Positions 25,639-34,070 are shown, counted from the first letter of the stretch. The stretch: DNA of 64,000 bases from DATJLY01 sp035604615 (GCA_035604615.1 DATNID010000043.1:62001-126000), one strand, 5' to 3'. Made by a program: numbers and translations. The notes: generated by a model from the letters alone, not told the origin.

Positions 25639-27252
25639 CTACTCCTCGATGAGCGAGAGCGCGCCGCCCGCAATCTTGCGGTAGCGCGCGCCGGAGATGG
25701 GGCAGACGAGATCGTCGCCGAGCCGCGCGCCGGCGCGGCTCATCCAGCCGATGCGGCGCGCTGGAACGCCGGCCATCAGTGCGTGGTCCGGCACGTCCTT
25801 GGTCACTACCGCACCCGCGGCAATGAAGGCATAGGCGCCGATCGTGTGGCCGCACAGGATCGTCGCATTGGCGCCGATGGTGGCGCCGCGCTTCACCAGC
25901 GTCGGCTTGAACTCGTCCTTGCGCTCGATCTCGGCGCGGGGATTGACGACATTGGTGAAGACGCAGGACGGGCCGCAGAACACGCCGTCCTGGAGCGTCA
26001 CGCCCTTGTAGATCGAGACGTTGTTCTGGATCTTGCAGCCGTCGCCCACGACGACGTCAGGGCCCGCGACCACGTTCTGGCCGATGACGCAATTGCGGCC
26101 GATCCGGGTCCGCGCCAGCACATGGCTGAAATGCCAGATGCGCGTGCCCTCGCCGATCTCGGCCGGCGGATCGACGAAGGCGGTCTCGTGGATCTGCACG
26201 CCCGGATAGGTCGGATGGCGCGCCTCGTGAATGGGCGCGGGCGCGGCGGTCCTGGCCTTCAGCGCGGCGCTCGCTTGCGCCAGCACGCGCAGCACTCGCA
26301 TCCCCTCGCGCCCGTCGGTGCGCGGCTTGGCGCCGGTGGCGATGCAATCGAGGAAGTGCTGGCACTCGAGCCGCAGCGGCTCGCCCTCCTCGAGCGCAAC
26401 GGGCTCGGCCTCGGCCCGCTGCGGCACCGGCAGAAGCTCGCGCCATTCGATGCGGTGCGGGTAGATCACGAGCTTGCGCGCCCATGGTTCGCCATCGTCG
26501 AAGACGGCCATGGCGCGGTCGCCGATGACGACGAGCTTCTGTTCCTTGAAGGGATGCAGCCACGACACGAAGACATGCGCCTGCTCGCCGCCGGGAAAGA
26601 CGAGATGCGTCGTCGTAACGTCGGCGATCTGGCGCTGGAGATGATAGGCCCCTTCCGCCGTGACCCGGCTCGGCTCGCTGCCGACGAGCCCGAGCAGCAT
26701 CGAGATGTCGTGGGGCGCGAAGCTCCACAATATGTCTTCCTCGCGCCGCACCTTGCCGAGATTGAGCCGGTTGGAATAGAGATATTGCAGCCGCCCCAGC
26801 GCGCCGCCGCGCACCAGCTCGCGCAGCTTCACGAAGGCGGGATGGTATTGCAGCAAATGCCCGACCATGAGCTGCCGCCCGGCGCGCTCGGCGAGCATGC
26901 AGAGCTGCTCCGCCTCGGCCAGGTCGAGCGCCAGCGGCTTTTCGACGAACACGTGCTTGCCGGCCTCGAGCGCTGCGCGCGTGAGGTGGGCGTGGAGCGC
27001 GGCGGGCGCCGCGATGGCGACCGCTTCGATGTCGCGATCGCCGAGCACATCTGCGAACTCGGCGAGCGGCGCCTTGTAGCGTTCGGCGAGCGGCGCCGCC
27101 GACCCGCGGTCGGGATCGCAGATCGCGGCGAGCGCGCCCAGCTCCGCGAAATTGCGGACGATGTTCTTGCCCCAATATCCTGCGCCGACGACCGCGACGC
27201 GGGCGGGCGGCTTTGGCTTTCTCTGGACCTGATCCAAGCTTGCGTCTTTCAT
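25639..27252 (-). CDS. bifunctional Gfo/Idh/MocA dehydrogenase - N-acetyltransferase (WbpB-WbpD-like fusion)
   Basis: 537 residues joining two enzymes that are usually separate. Residues about 17-335 are a Gfo/Idh/MocA oxidoreductase: VAVVGAGYWGKNIVRNF (NAD site), HVFVEKPLAL (catalytic Lys in EKP) and FAPHDISMLLGL. After a linker, residues about 350-515 are a left-handed beta-helix acyltransferase: IGEGTRIWHFSHV, IGRNCVIGQNVV, CKIQNNVSIYKGV, GVFCGPSCVFTNVVNPRAEIERKDEF and LMAGVPARRIGW. The second half matches WbpD closely and the first WbpB. Together they would do two steps toward a 2,3-diacetamido-uronic acid, with WbpE encoded next. Confidence 0.88.
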   Translation of the reverse strand: MKDASLDQVQRKPKPPARVAVVGAGYWGKNIVRNFAELGALAAICDPDRGSAAPLAERYKAPLAEFADVLGDRDIEAVAIAAPAALHAHLTRAALEAGKHVFVEKPLALDLAEAEQLCMLAERAGRQLMVGHLLQYHPAFVKLRELVRGGALGRLQYLYSNRLNLGKVRREEDILWSFAPHDISMLLGLVGSEPSRVTAEGAYHLQRQIADVTTTHLVFPGGEQAHVFVSWLHPFKEQKLVVIGDRAMAVFDDGEPWARKLVIYPHRIEWRELLPVPQRAEAEPVALEEGEPLRLECQHFLDCIATGAKPRTDGREGMRVLRVLAQASAALKARTAAPAPIHEARHPTYPGVQIHETAFVDPPAEIGEGTRIWHFSHVLARTRIGRNCVIGQNVVAGPDVVVGDGCKIQNNVSIYKGVTLQDGVFCGPSCVFTNVVNPRAEIERKDEFKPTLVKRGATIGANATILCGHTIGAYAFIAAGAVVTKDVPDHALMAGVPARRIGWMSRAGARLGDDLVCPISGARYRKIAGGALSLIEE

Positions 27253-27332
27253 GCTACCGCAGTCCGGGTGACGGGGATGTCACCGGAGCGCTGCGCTGCG
27301 GAAACCCGGCGAAAGCGCGCGCCGGGCCGGCT

Positions 27333-27833
27333 CTAGGCGGCTTCGACCGACGAAGCCGGAACTTCGGTCGCGACGGTGCGGCCGAGAAAATCGAATAGGA
27401 TCACGACCCGTTCGTCCTCGCCCGCAGCCGCGAGCCGGCCGACGAGAGTGGCGAGCGGACCGTCGTTCATGCGCACCGGATCGCCCGGCTTGAGGCGGCT
27501 CGCCGGCGTCAATTCGTCGAAGGCGCCGTCGCATTCGCGCTGGCGCAGCAAGTCGATGATCGCGCCGGGGACGGGGATGGGCTCGTCGCCGCCGCGCACC
27601 ATGCCGGCGACGCCGATGGTCGAAAGCACCGGCCGCCAGCTCATCACCGCGCGGTCGATACCGACGAAAAGATATGACGGGAACAGCGGCCGCAGCACGA
27701 TGGCGCGCCGTCGCGCGTGGCGCACCCAGCGTCGATGCCGCGGCAGATATGTGGGATAGCCCTGGCGCCGCAAATTCTCGACCGCCTTCGCCTCGGCGCA
27801 GGGACGGGTATGGACCGCGTACCATCGCATCAT
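27333..27833 (-). CDS. NusG/RfaH-type transcription antiterminator
   Basis: 166 residues. The N-terminal NGN domain starts MMRWYAVHTRPCAEAKAVENLRRQGYPTYLP and has the FPSYLFVGID core; a C-terminal KOW motif is visible in RLKPGDPVRMNDGPLATLVGRL. This is a specialised NusG paralogue of the kind placed at the head of long polysaccharide operons, where it keeps RNA polymerase processive. Here it precedes roughly 27 kb of same-strand genes, which fits. No JUMPstart/ops element of the enterobacterial type was found. ATGA overlap with the regulator gene upstream. Confidence 0.88.
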   Translation of the reverse strand: MMRWYAVHTRPCAEAKAVENLRRQGYPTYLPRHRRWVRHARRRAIVLRPLFPSYLFVGIDRAVMSWRPVLSTIGVAGMVRGGDEPIPVPGAIIDLLRQRECDGAFDELTPASRLKPGDPVRMNDGPLATLVGRLAAAGEDERVVILFDFLGRTVATEVPASSVEAA

Positions 27834-28498
27834 CGCGCGGCCCCCGCGGACAGCGGCGACAGATGCAGCATCTCCGGCACGACGACGCGCTCGGCGGCAA
27901 TACCGAGTCGTTCCGCCGCAGCGCGGGCCGCATCGAGGCTCTCGCGCGGCGTGCGCGCGTCGGTGACGACGATCGCGGCGATCGGACCGGCCAACGCAAT
28001 GGCAGCGGCAAGATCGGCCACCACCGGGCGTCCGCCGCAGCTTTGCTGGCCGGACGCTGCGTCAACGACGCACAGAATCTCGACTTCCGCCTCTGCCGCG
28101 CTTAGCACCATCACCTCGGCCAGTTCGCCCGCGCCCCACAAGGCCGCGCGCTTCCAGCCGCGCTCGTTGCAAGCGGCGAGCAGCGACACGGCATCGCGCC
28201 GCGCGCGGCGGAAGAAATCGAACGAGACGGTAAGATACTCCGCCGTGAGCCGGCTCTTCTCGGCGAAGCCGCGCGGCGTCAGGTAATAGGTGTAGCGGTT
28301 GAGCGGCACCTGGCGGACCTTGATGTAGCCCTTCTTGGCGCAGCGTTTGAGGTACGCGTTGGCGAGGCCCAGCGCGATGCCGAGCTCGCGCGCGAGATGG
28401 CGCTGCGTCACGTTGCTGTCGCGCTCGACCGCGCTCAGCATCCCGAGCACGATGCCGACCGCCTCGTCGTTTTTCGCGTCCTCGCGCAAGCGTGCCAT
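27830..28498 (-). CDS. winged-helix regulator fused to a Rossmann-like domain
   Basis: 222 residues. Residues 1-90 form a MarR-like winged helix (SNVTQRHLARELGIALGLANAYLKRCAKKGYIKV as helix-turn-helix, YYLTPRGFAEKSR as wing). Residues about 115-205 look like a PglD_N or CoA-binding Rossmann fold (RAALWGAGELAEVMVLSA, ILCVVDA). The second part could sense a nucleotide-sugar or other ligand, which is inference. First gene of the polysaccharide operon, with a GAGGAA ribosome-binding site and a dyad immediately upstream that may be its operator. Confidence 0.82.
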   Translation of the reverse strand: MARLREDAKNDEAVGIVLGMLSAVERDSNVTQRHLARELGIALGLANAYLKRCAKKGYIKVRQVPLNRYTYYLTPRGFAEKSRLTAEYLTVSFDFFRRARRDAVSLLAACNERGWKRAALWGAGELAEVMVLSAAEAEVEILCVVDAASGQQSCGGRPVVADLAAAIALAGPIAAIVVTDARTPRESLDAARAAAERLGIAAERVVVPEMLHLSPLSAGAAR

Positions 28499-28516
28499 GG
28501 CGTATTCCTCATACCA

Positions 28517-28565
28517 TGTTCACGGCGCGAACGTAAAGCGCGACGGGGCGTTCAAAACGTGAACA
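28517..28565. promoter_or_regulatory. 49-bp dyad, candidate operator/promoter of the polysaccharide operon
   Basis: Perfect outer arms TGTTCACG (28517-28524) and CGTGAACA (28558-28565), with inner partial arms CGAACG and CGTTC, separated by a GC-rich centre. It lies 19 bp upstream of the winged-helix regulator start and within the divergent region to the hydrolase gene at 28651. Position and symmetry suit an autoregulatory operator; no binding protein is shown by sequence. Confidence 0.55.
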
Positions 28566-28650
28566 CCGGCATTAAGCGGCCGTCCCGCGTCCTGGGCAAG
28601 GGAGCGCGCGTGGGCTAGATTAGGGTGGAAAGCCAGCGAGATAGATCGCC

Positions 28651-29421
28651 ATGGGCGCGGATTTCGTGCGGATCGGGGACGTCCAACTCGAGGTCGAGCG
28701 ACGCGGGACAGGCCGGACCGTGCTTCTGCTGCCGGGCGAGGACGTGCTCGAACCCGACTCGGAGGCCGCGGCCGCGCTCGCCCGATCCTTCGATGTGGTG
28801 ATCCCCTCGCCGCCCGGCTTCGGCCGCTCCAGCCGGCCGGACTGGATCGATTCGGTCGACGATGTTTCGTATCTTTATCTTTCGCTGCTGGAGCGGCTCG
28901 ATCTGCGCGACGTTTGCATCATCGGCTGCTCGCTTGGCGGATGGATCGCCGCCGAGATGGCGACCAAGGATCAGTCGCGGCTGGCGAAGCTCGTGCTCGT
29001 CGCTCCCTACGGCGTGAAATTCGGCGGCGCGGCCAAGCGCGACATCGCCGACATGTGGACCCTGTCGCCGCGCACGGTAATGGAGCTGAAGTGGTGCGAC
29101 CCCGCGACGGGCCAGCGCGACATCGCAACCATGAGCGACGAGCAGCTCGCAATCATCGCACGCAATCTCGAATCCTTCGCCCGGTTCTGCTGGGAACCCT
29201 ACATGCACAATCCCAAGCTCCGCCACCGGCTCGAGCGGATCGCGGTCCCGACCTTGCTGGTCTGGGGCGAGAAGGACGGCATCGTGAGCTCCGATTACGG
29301 CAGGAGCTATGCCAATCTGATCCCGCGCGCCGAGTTCGAATTGATCGCCGGGGCCGCGCATTATCCGCATCTGGAGCAACCCGGCCACTTCATGCGCCGC
29401 GTTGGCGCGTTTCTGCGCTGA
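28651..29421 (+). CDS. alpha/beta-fold hydrolase
   Basis: 256 residues. Nucleophile elbow GCSLGGW (Ser about residue 93), acid in LLVWGEKDGIV and His in AGAAHYPHLEQPGHF form the triad. FSPP-like loop PSPPGFGRSSRP gives the oxyanion region. Similar in size to meta-cleavage product hydrolases and haloalkane dehalogenase-like esterases. It starts a plus-strand pair with the luciferase-like monooxygenase 19 bp downstream, suggesting joint catabolism of an unidentified substrate. Confidence 0.85.
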   Translation: MGADFVRIGDVQLEVERRGTGRTVLLLPGEDVLEPDSEAAAALARSFDVVIPSPPGFGRSSRPDWIDSVDDVSYLYLSLLERLDLRDVCIIGCSLGGWIAAEMATKDQSRLAKLVLVAPYGVKFGGAAKRDIADMWTLSPRTVMELKWCDPATGQRDIATMSDEQLAIIARNLESFARFCWEPYMHNPKLRHRLERIAVPTLLVWGEKDGIVSSDYGRSYANLIPRAEFELIAGAAHYPHLEQPGHFMRRVGAFLR

Positions 29422-29440
29422 GAAGACAGGGGAAACTGCG

Positions 29441-30607
29441 ATGCAAGCGTGGCACTTCACGGAAATGCCCTATCCCTACCTGCCGCCCGACGCGCCCTCG
29501 ACCCGCATCAACCTGCCGAGCGTGCATTTCGATCCCAAGATCGGCGCCGATCTCTACAACCGCTATCTCGACGAGCACGCGATCGCCGACGAGCTCGGGC
29601 TCGACATCATGCTCAACGAGCATCACCAGACGCCGACCTGCATCGACACGGCGGCGCCGCTCAATCTCGCGATCCTGGCACGGCAAACGAAGCGTGCACG
29701 GCTCCTCATCCTCGGCAACCCGGTCGGCCACCGCAACGATCCGGTCAGGGTTGCGGAAGAGATGGCCATGATCGACTGCATCTCCTACGGGCGGCTCGAA
29801 TGCGGCTTCGTGCGCGGCGTGCCCTACGAAGTGTTCGCGTCGAACGCCAATCCGACGCGGTCGGGCGAGCGGCTGTGGGAGGGGATCGATCTCTGCCTCA
29901 AGGCGTGGGCGACCACGGACGGCCCCTTCAACTACGAAGGCGCGTTCTGGCACCGGCGCAGCATCAATCTGTGGCCGCGGCCATACCAGACGCCGCATCC
30001 GCAGATCTGGGTGACGGGCTCGACGGACGTCGCGACGCCGCACCGCTGCGCCGAGCGCGGCTATGTCTTCGCCACGTTCCTGCTGCCGCATCAGCAGGTG
30101 CGGCCGTTGTTCGACTCCTATCGCGAGCGCTTCGTCGAGCGTGGACTGCCCGGCGGCGGCGGCATCGCCTACATGCCGCTGGTTCACACCGCCGATTCCG
30201 AAAGCGAGGCGGAAGGGGGCGCCGAGGAATTGCGCTGGTACCTGACCTCGTCGCGCTCCGAGCCGCAATTTCGCGACCCGCCGGGCTACATGCCGGTCAA
30301 GGGCAAGGTCGCGGCGATGAAGCAGGCGGCGAGCGGCGGGGCGCGGAATTTGCGCCAGGGCTCTCTCGAGCAACTGCGCGATCAGGGCATTCTCATTTCC
30401 GGCACGCCCGACAGCGTCGCGCGGCAAGTGAAGCGCTTCTACGATTTCGTCGGCGGGTTCGACCATCTCTTGATGATGGATCACGCCGGCTTCATGAGCC
30501 ACGAGCGGACGGTACGCAGCATGACCCTTTTTGCGAAAGAGGTTTATCCGCAAATCAAGGACCTGCCGCGCACCAAGCCCATCCGCGTCGCGCAAGCCGC
30601 TGAATAA
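29441..30607 (+). CDS. LLM-class flavin-dependent monooxygenase (bacterial luciferase-like)
   Basis: 388 residues. Bacterial-luciferase fold markers: LDIMLNEHHQTPTC near residue 55, ARLLILGNPVGHRNDPVRVAEEMAMIDCISYGRLECGFVRG (flavin-binding barrel segment) and PHPQIWVTGSTDV. GTPDSVARQVKRFYDFVGGFDHLL is the usual C-terminal end. It oxidises a substrate with FMNH2 supplied by a separate reductase. Start chosen at MQAWHFTEMPY, preceded by AGGGGAA. The C-terminal RTKPIRV suits the long-chain or sulfur-compound subgroups, but the substrate is unknown. Confidence 0.85.
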   Translation: MQAWHFTEMPYPYLPPDAPSTRINLPSVHFDPKIGADLYNRYLDEHAIADELGLDIMLNEHHQTPTCIDTAAPLNLAILARQTKRARLLILGNPVGHRNDPVRVAEEMAMIDCISYGRLECGFVRGVPYEVFASNANPTRSGERLWEGIDLCLKAWATTDGPFNYEGAFWHRRSINLWPRPYQTPHPQIWVTGSTDVATPHRCAERGYVFATFLLPHQQVRPLFDSYRERFVERGLPGGGGIAYMPLVHTADSESEAEGGAEELRWYLTSSRSEPQFRDPPGYMPVKGKVAAMKQAASGGARNLRQGSLEQLRDQGILISGTPDSVARQVKRFYDFVGGFDHLLMMDHAGFMSHERTVRSMTLFAKEVYPQIKDLPRTKPIRVAQAAE

Positions 30608-30616
30608 AGCGCGGGC

Positions 30617-31429
30617 TTATCGTCCCTTGACCTGGCGCGATGCCCGCACGTCGGCGGAGAATGCGGTCAAGGCGTCGAGCGTGGCTTGGGCGACGTTGGC
30701 GTAGGAATCGACCTTCGCGTCGAGCGATGATGCGGCGTAGCCGATCGCGGTATGGACCAGGCGGATGCGTCCGTCGAGCCACGGGCCGCCGCCGAAGCCG
30801 CCGATCACCGGGATCGACACCGCCTGCGCCACGGCAGCGCCGGCCACCGGGCCGGAATTGGTGAAGTCGAGCAGCGACGCGCCCGCTTCCTCCATCAGCT
30901 TCGCTTCCGCCACCAGCTTGGTCGTCATCTCCGGCGTCGCCTCCGTGCCGGGCGAATTCTGGGCGCTGTAGGGCACGCCGTATTGCAGCGCGGTCTGGGG
31001 CGTGAGGCCGAATTGCCCGAAGACAGGGATGCCGGCGCGGACGAGGGCGCGGATCGCATCGGGGAAGTCGGCCCCGCCGTCGAGCTTGATGATGTCGGCG
31101 CCGCCCTCCTTGACGAGGCGGATGGCGGCCTTGAGCGCGCTGTCGGTGCCTTCCTGGAGCGGCCCGAACGGGAAGTCGCAACTGACCAGCGCGCGCTTGA
31201 CGCCGCGGCGCACCGCCTTGCACACGACCAGCATCTCCTCCATGGTGACTTCGAGCGGATTCTCGTGGCCCCACAGATTGACGCCGACCGAATCGCCGAC
31301 CGAGACGATGTCGACGCCGGCGCGGTCCGCGATCATCGCGACCTGGTAGTCCCAGGCCACCACGCCGACGCATTTGCGCCCCTCGCGCTTCATCTGCCGC
31401 AGCGCGGGCAGCGTGACCTTGTCCGCCAT
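30617..31429 (-). CDS. ketopantoate hydroxymethyltransferase-like (PanB family), divergent
   Basis: 270 residues, normal PanB length. VDIVSVGDSVGVNLWGH and RALVSCDFPFGP retain the two Mg-binding Asp positions, and ADIIKLDGG retains the catalytic Lys. The glutamate after that Lys and the later catalytic glutamate of the ECVPVEL block are both replaced by Asp in my alignment from memory (KLDGG; LLDFTN). It sits among catabolic genes rather than with panC or panD, so a different aldolase substrate is possible. It begins 15 bp from the THI5-like gene and runs convergent to the monooxygenase gene. Confidence 0.75.
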   Translation of the reverse strand: MADKVTLPALRQMKREGRKCVGVVAWDYQVAMIADRAGVDIVSVGDSVGVNLWGHENPLEVTMEEMLVVCKAVRRGVKRALVSCDFPFGPLQEGTDSALKAAIRLVKEGGADIIKLDGGADFPDAIRALVRAGIPVFGQFGLTPQTALQYGVPYSAQNSPGTEATPEMTTKLVAEAKLMEEAGASLLDFTNSGPVAGAAVAQAVSIPVIGGFGGGPWLDGRIRLVHTAIGYAASSLDAKVDSYANVAQATLDALTAFSADVRASRQVKGR

Positions 31430-31444
31430 GATGCGAGGGCCCGC

Positions 31445-32359
31445 TCAGGCCCAGGCGCGGTTGTCGACGATGTTTTCGTAGGTGGCGCCGGGCACCACCA
31501 TGTTCCACTTCACCGTCCAGTTATAGGTGTCCTCGAAGCGCTCGCGCGTGTAGGGCTGCGGCGGGGCGTGCAGCAGGCGCCAGGTCTGCAGCTCGCTCGG
31601 CTCGAGCAGGCCGCCGGTCTCGGCGGTCAGGTAATGCGCGTAGGGCGTCGGGTCCTTCTCCAGCCGCTTCACCGCGCGCGCCTGTGCCCGGAACATCGCC
31701 GCCAGGGTCGGGCCGTCGAGATCGTCGCCCGCCGCCTCGCTGCGGGTCGAATGCGATTCGATCAGGATGCGCAGGCCCATCTTCTGCGCGACGCTGATCC
31801 AAGGCTCCATCAGGCTCACCGCCGCGACCTTGCCGGCACGCAAGGCTTCGATGCGCTTCAGCATCGTGCCAGCGTTGGTGGTCTTGATGTGCTCGGGCGT
31901 CAAAAACCCTTCCATCATCTTGAGCGTGGTGAAGTGCGAGCCGTTGTTGGGCGTCACCGCGATCGCCTTGTCCTTGAGCTGCTCCGGCTCGTAGGCGTCG
32001 GAGTCCCTTGTCACCACGATCGCGAAGGACGACATCGAGGCGCCCAGCGCGACGATCTTGCGCCCGCGCAGGCCTTCGGTCTCGGCCTCGACCGCGCGCT
32101 TCATGATGCCCCATTCGCACATGCGGTACTGGTCGATGCCGCCCTCGTTGTAGACCGAGTCGAGCGGGCGGTCGAAGACGGAGTCGAACTTGACCATGTG
32201 CGAGGTGGTGACCTGCGCCATGCCGGGCGTGGTCACGAACTCGATGTCCAAGCCCTCGTCCTTGAAGTAGCCCTCGTCGCGGGCGACCAGCACGGGCAGG
32301 TCATGGACCGCGTTCATGATCGCGAGCTGGGGCTTCTTCATGTTCGTCTGGGTAGCCAT
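31445..32359 (-). CDS. NMT1/THI5-like substrate-binding protein, no signal peptide
   Basis: 304 residues. KKPQLAIMNAVHDLPVLVARDEGYFKDEGLDIEFVTTPG is the NMT1/THI5 (COG0715) entry, and GRKIVALGASMSSFAIVVTR with AIAVTPNNGSHFTTLKMME follow the periplasmic-binding fold. The start at MATQTNMKK has a good AGAGGA site but no signal peptide, and the upstream extension is not hydrophobic either. No permease or ATPase gene is adjacent. It may therefore be cytoplasmic, either a sensor, a binding protein or an enzyme-like relative of THI5; this is inferred. Confidence 0.78.
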   Translation of the reverse strand: MATQTNMKKPQLAIMNAVHDLPVLVARDEGYFKDEGLDIEFVTTPGMAQVTTSHMVKFDSVFDRPLDSVYNEGGIDQYRMCEWGIMKRAVEAETEGLRGRKIVALGASMSSFAIVVTRDSDAYEPEQLKDKAIAVTPNNGSHFTTLKMMEGFLTPEHIKTTNAGTMLKRIEALRAGKVAAVSLMEPWISVAQKMGLRILIESHSTRSEAAGDDLDGPTLAAMFRAQARAVKRLEKDPTPYAHYLTAETGGLLEPSELQTWRLLHAPPQPYTRERFEDTYNWTVKWNMVVPGATYENIVDNRAWA

Positions 32360-32455
32360 GGTGCGTCCTCTTTTGGGCCTCAGCCGATGATCCCCTCCGA
32401 CCGTTGCAGTGTCAACGGATGAGCGCGGGCGCTGTGATAGCAACCTGCGCCCATT

Positions 32456-32543
32456 CGACTATGCTTCGCTCCGCTCAGGGTGAGGAAAAGTCTTAATGGC
32501 ACAAAGAAAATCACCTCATCCTGAGCGGAGCGAAGCGTAGTCG
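32456..32543. repeat. palindromic repeat with 30-bp arms
   Basis: Left arm 32456-32485 and right arm 32514-32543 are reverse complements at 28 of 30 positions, with a 28-bp AT-richer loop. The arm wording (CTGAGCGGAGCGAAG, GTAGTCGAAGGACGCA) resembles dispersed intergenic palindromes common in alphaproteobacterial genomes. It lies between two minus-strand genes and could form a strong hairpin in RNA. Only one copy is in the window. Confidence 0.85.
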
Positions 32544-32563
32544 AAGGACGCACGGCCCTCGCC

Positions 32564-32863
32564 TCAGCAGCATTCGAGGCTGACATCGTCGTCCGCGGCC
32601 AGCGCGTTCATCATCCACGACGGCGGAAGGTCGTCCTCGACCACCGCCTCGACCGGCTTGAACAGCTTGAAGTGATGCCGCCTGTCGCCCTCGGTCCAGA
32701 ACGCGACCACGGTCTCGAGCGGCGGACAGCCGGGCAGCGCGCACGCGACCTCGGCGACCAGGACCGCTGCCTCCTCGGCGAGCCTGAACCGCGCGCGCGT
32801 CCACGCGCCCACCCGATCGGTGGCCTGGAGATGTGCGGGGCTTTTCTTCAGCGACCCAAGCAT
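32564..32863 (-). CDS. conserved-looking hypothetical protein
   Basis: 99 residues from MLGSLKKSPAHLQ. The sequence ARFRLAEEAAVLVAEVACALPGCPPLETVVAFWTEGDRRHHFKLFKPVEAVVEDDLPPSWMMNAL followed by a C-terminal ECC has the look of a small soluble protein; it reads as coding by composition and motif density, but I do not recognise a family. It is divergent from the alcohol dehydrogenase gene at 32961, with 97 bp between the starts. The upstream in-frame extension is Ser/Arg-rich and unlikely to be real. Confidence 0.55.
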   Translation of the reverse strand: MLGSLKKSPAHLQATDRVGAWTRARFRLAEEAAVLVAEVACALPGCPPLETVVAFWTEGDRRHHFKLFKPVEAVVEDDLPPSWMMNALAADDDVSLECC

Positions 32864-32960
32864 GGCACGCGTGCGGCGGGAAACGTCGCGGTTGACCGGT
32901 CGAGCGCCGATCCTAGACTGTCGGCGGCGTCGTGACGATGGCGATAAGGAGTCGCTCGCA

Positions 32961-34070
32961 ATGGCGGAACAGGTGCTGGCGGCCTTGAGGGTGGGTCCGG
33001 GCAAGACCGAGATCCGCGAATTCCCGATGCCGGAGATCGCCGCCGACGCGGCGCTGATGAAGATGGAAGTGGCCGGCATTTGCGGCACCGACGTGAAGCT
33101 CTACCAGCACCCGCCGGGCCCCGCCGCGGTCATCATGGGCCACGAGAATATCGGAATCATCGCCAAGGCCGGAAGCGAGTTCACCAGGCGCAAGGGCTTC
33201 AAGGAAGGCGACCTCGTCTTCGTCGAACACTATGTCGCGTGCGGCAAGTGCGAGTGGTGCCATCTCGGCGAGTACCGCCATTGCGAGAACACCGATTGGC
33301 GCAACAACCCGGATTCGATCCGCTACGGCTACACCTCGGCCGAGAAGGCGCCGCATCTGTGGGGCGGCTTCGCGCAATATGTCTATTTGCCGTGGAACGC
33401 GGTGGTGCATCGCGTGCCGGCGGGCGTGACGCCCGAGCTCGCGGGCCTGGTGACGCCGATGGCGAACGGCATCGAATGGTCGCTGTTCGAGGGCGAGGTC
33501 GGCTACAACTCGACGGTGCTGATCCAGGGCCCGGGCCAGCAGGGCCTGTCGCAGACGGTGATCTGCAAGCAGGCCGGCGCTTCGCTCATCATCGTCACCG
33601 GCACGTCCAAGGACGGCGCGCGCCTGGAGGTCGCCAAGGCACTGGGCGCCGATCACGTCATCGACGTGCAGAAGGAGGACCCGCTGGCGCGGATCATGGA
33701 GATCACCGGCGGCAAAGGCGTCGACGTGTCGCTCGACTGCACCGCCGGCGCCGGCACCATCCCGATCCTGCTCGGCGTCGAGGCCTTGAAGCGCAAGGCC
33801 GGGATCATCGTGGTGCAAGGCGAGATGGCGGACTTTCCCAATTTCCCGATCGGCAAGATGACGGTGAAGTACATCACCATGAAGAGCGCGCGCGGTCACA
33901 GCTACCGCGCCTGCGAGCTGGCGCTGCAGCAGCTCGCCTCGCGCCGCTTCCCGCTCGAGAAGGTGACGACCCACCGCTTCGGCCTCAAGGACGTGGACCT
34001 CGCCATCCGCTCGGTCGGCGGCCAGGGCGTCAAGGATGTGATCCACGCTTCGCTGATGCCGTGGCAGTGA
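32961..34070 (+). CDS. zinc-dependent alcohol dehydrogenase (MDR family)
   Basis: 369 residues. GICGTDVKLY (catalytic-zinc Cys) and GHENIG (zinc His-Glu) are present, and the structural zinc loop CGKCEWCHLGEYRHC has four Cys. VLIQGPGQQGLSQTVICKQAGA is the Rossmann motif with an atypical GxGxxG, followed by ALGADHVIDVQKE. Start at 32961 has an AAGGAG site 8-12 bp upstream. It oxidises an alcohol or sugar-like substrate with NAD(P). The CobW gene 19 bp downstream may supply zinc. Confidence 0.87.
   Translation: MAEQVLAALRVGPGKTEIREFPMPEIAADAALMKMEVAGICGTDVKLYQHPPGPAAVIMGHENIGIIAKAGSEFTRRKGFKEGDLVFVEHYVACGKCEWCHLGEYRHCENTDWRNNPDSIRYGYTSAEKAPHLWGGFAQYVYLPWNAVVHRVPAGVTPELAGLVTPMANGIEWSLFEGEVGYNSTVLIQGPGQQGLSQTVICKQAGASLIIVTGTSKDGARLEVAKALGADHVIDVQKEDPLARIMEITGGKGVDVSLDCTAGAGTIPILLGVEALKRKAGIIVVQGEMADFPNFPIGKMTVKYITMKSARGHSYRACELALQQLASRRFPLEKVTTHRFGLKDVDLAIRSVGGQGVKDVIHASLMPWQ

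Noticed and set aside
27253..27332. JUMPstart/ops element for the RfaH-like protein
   Set aside because: No GGCGGTAG-type sequence in the 80 bp; alphaproteobacterial relatives may use other sites.
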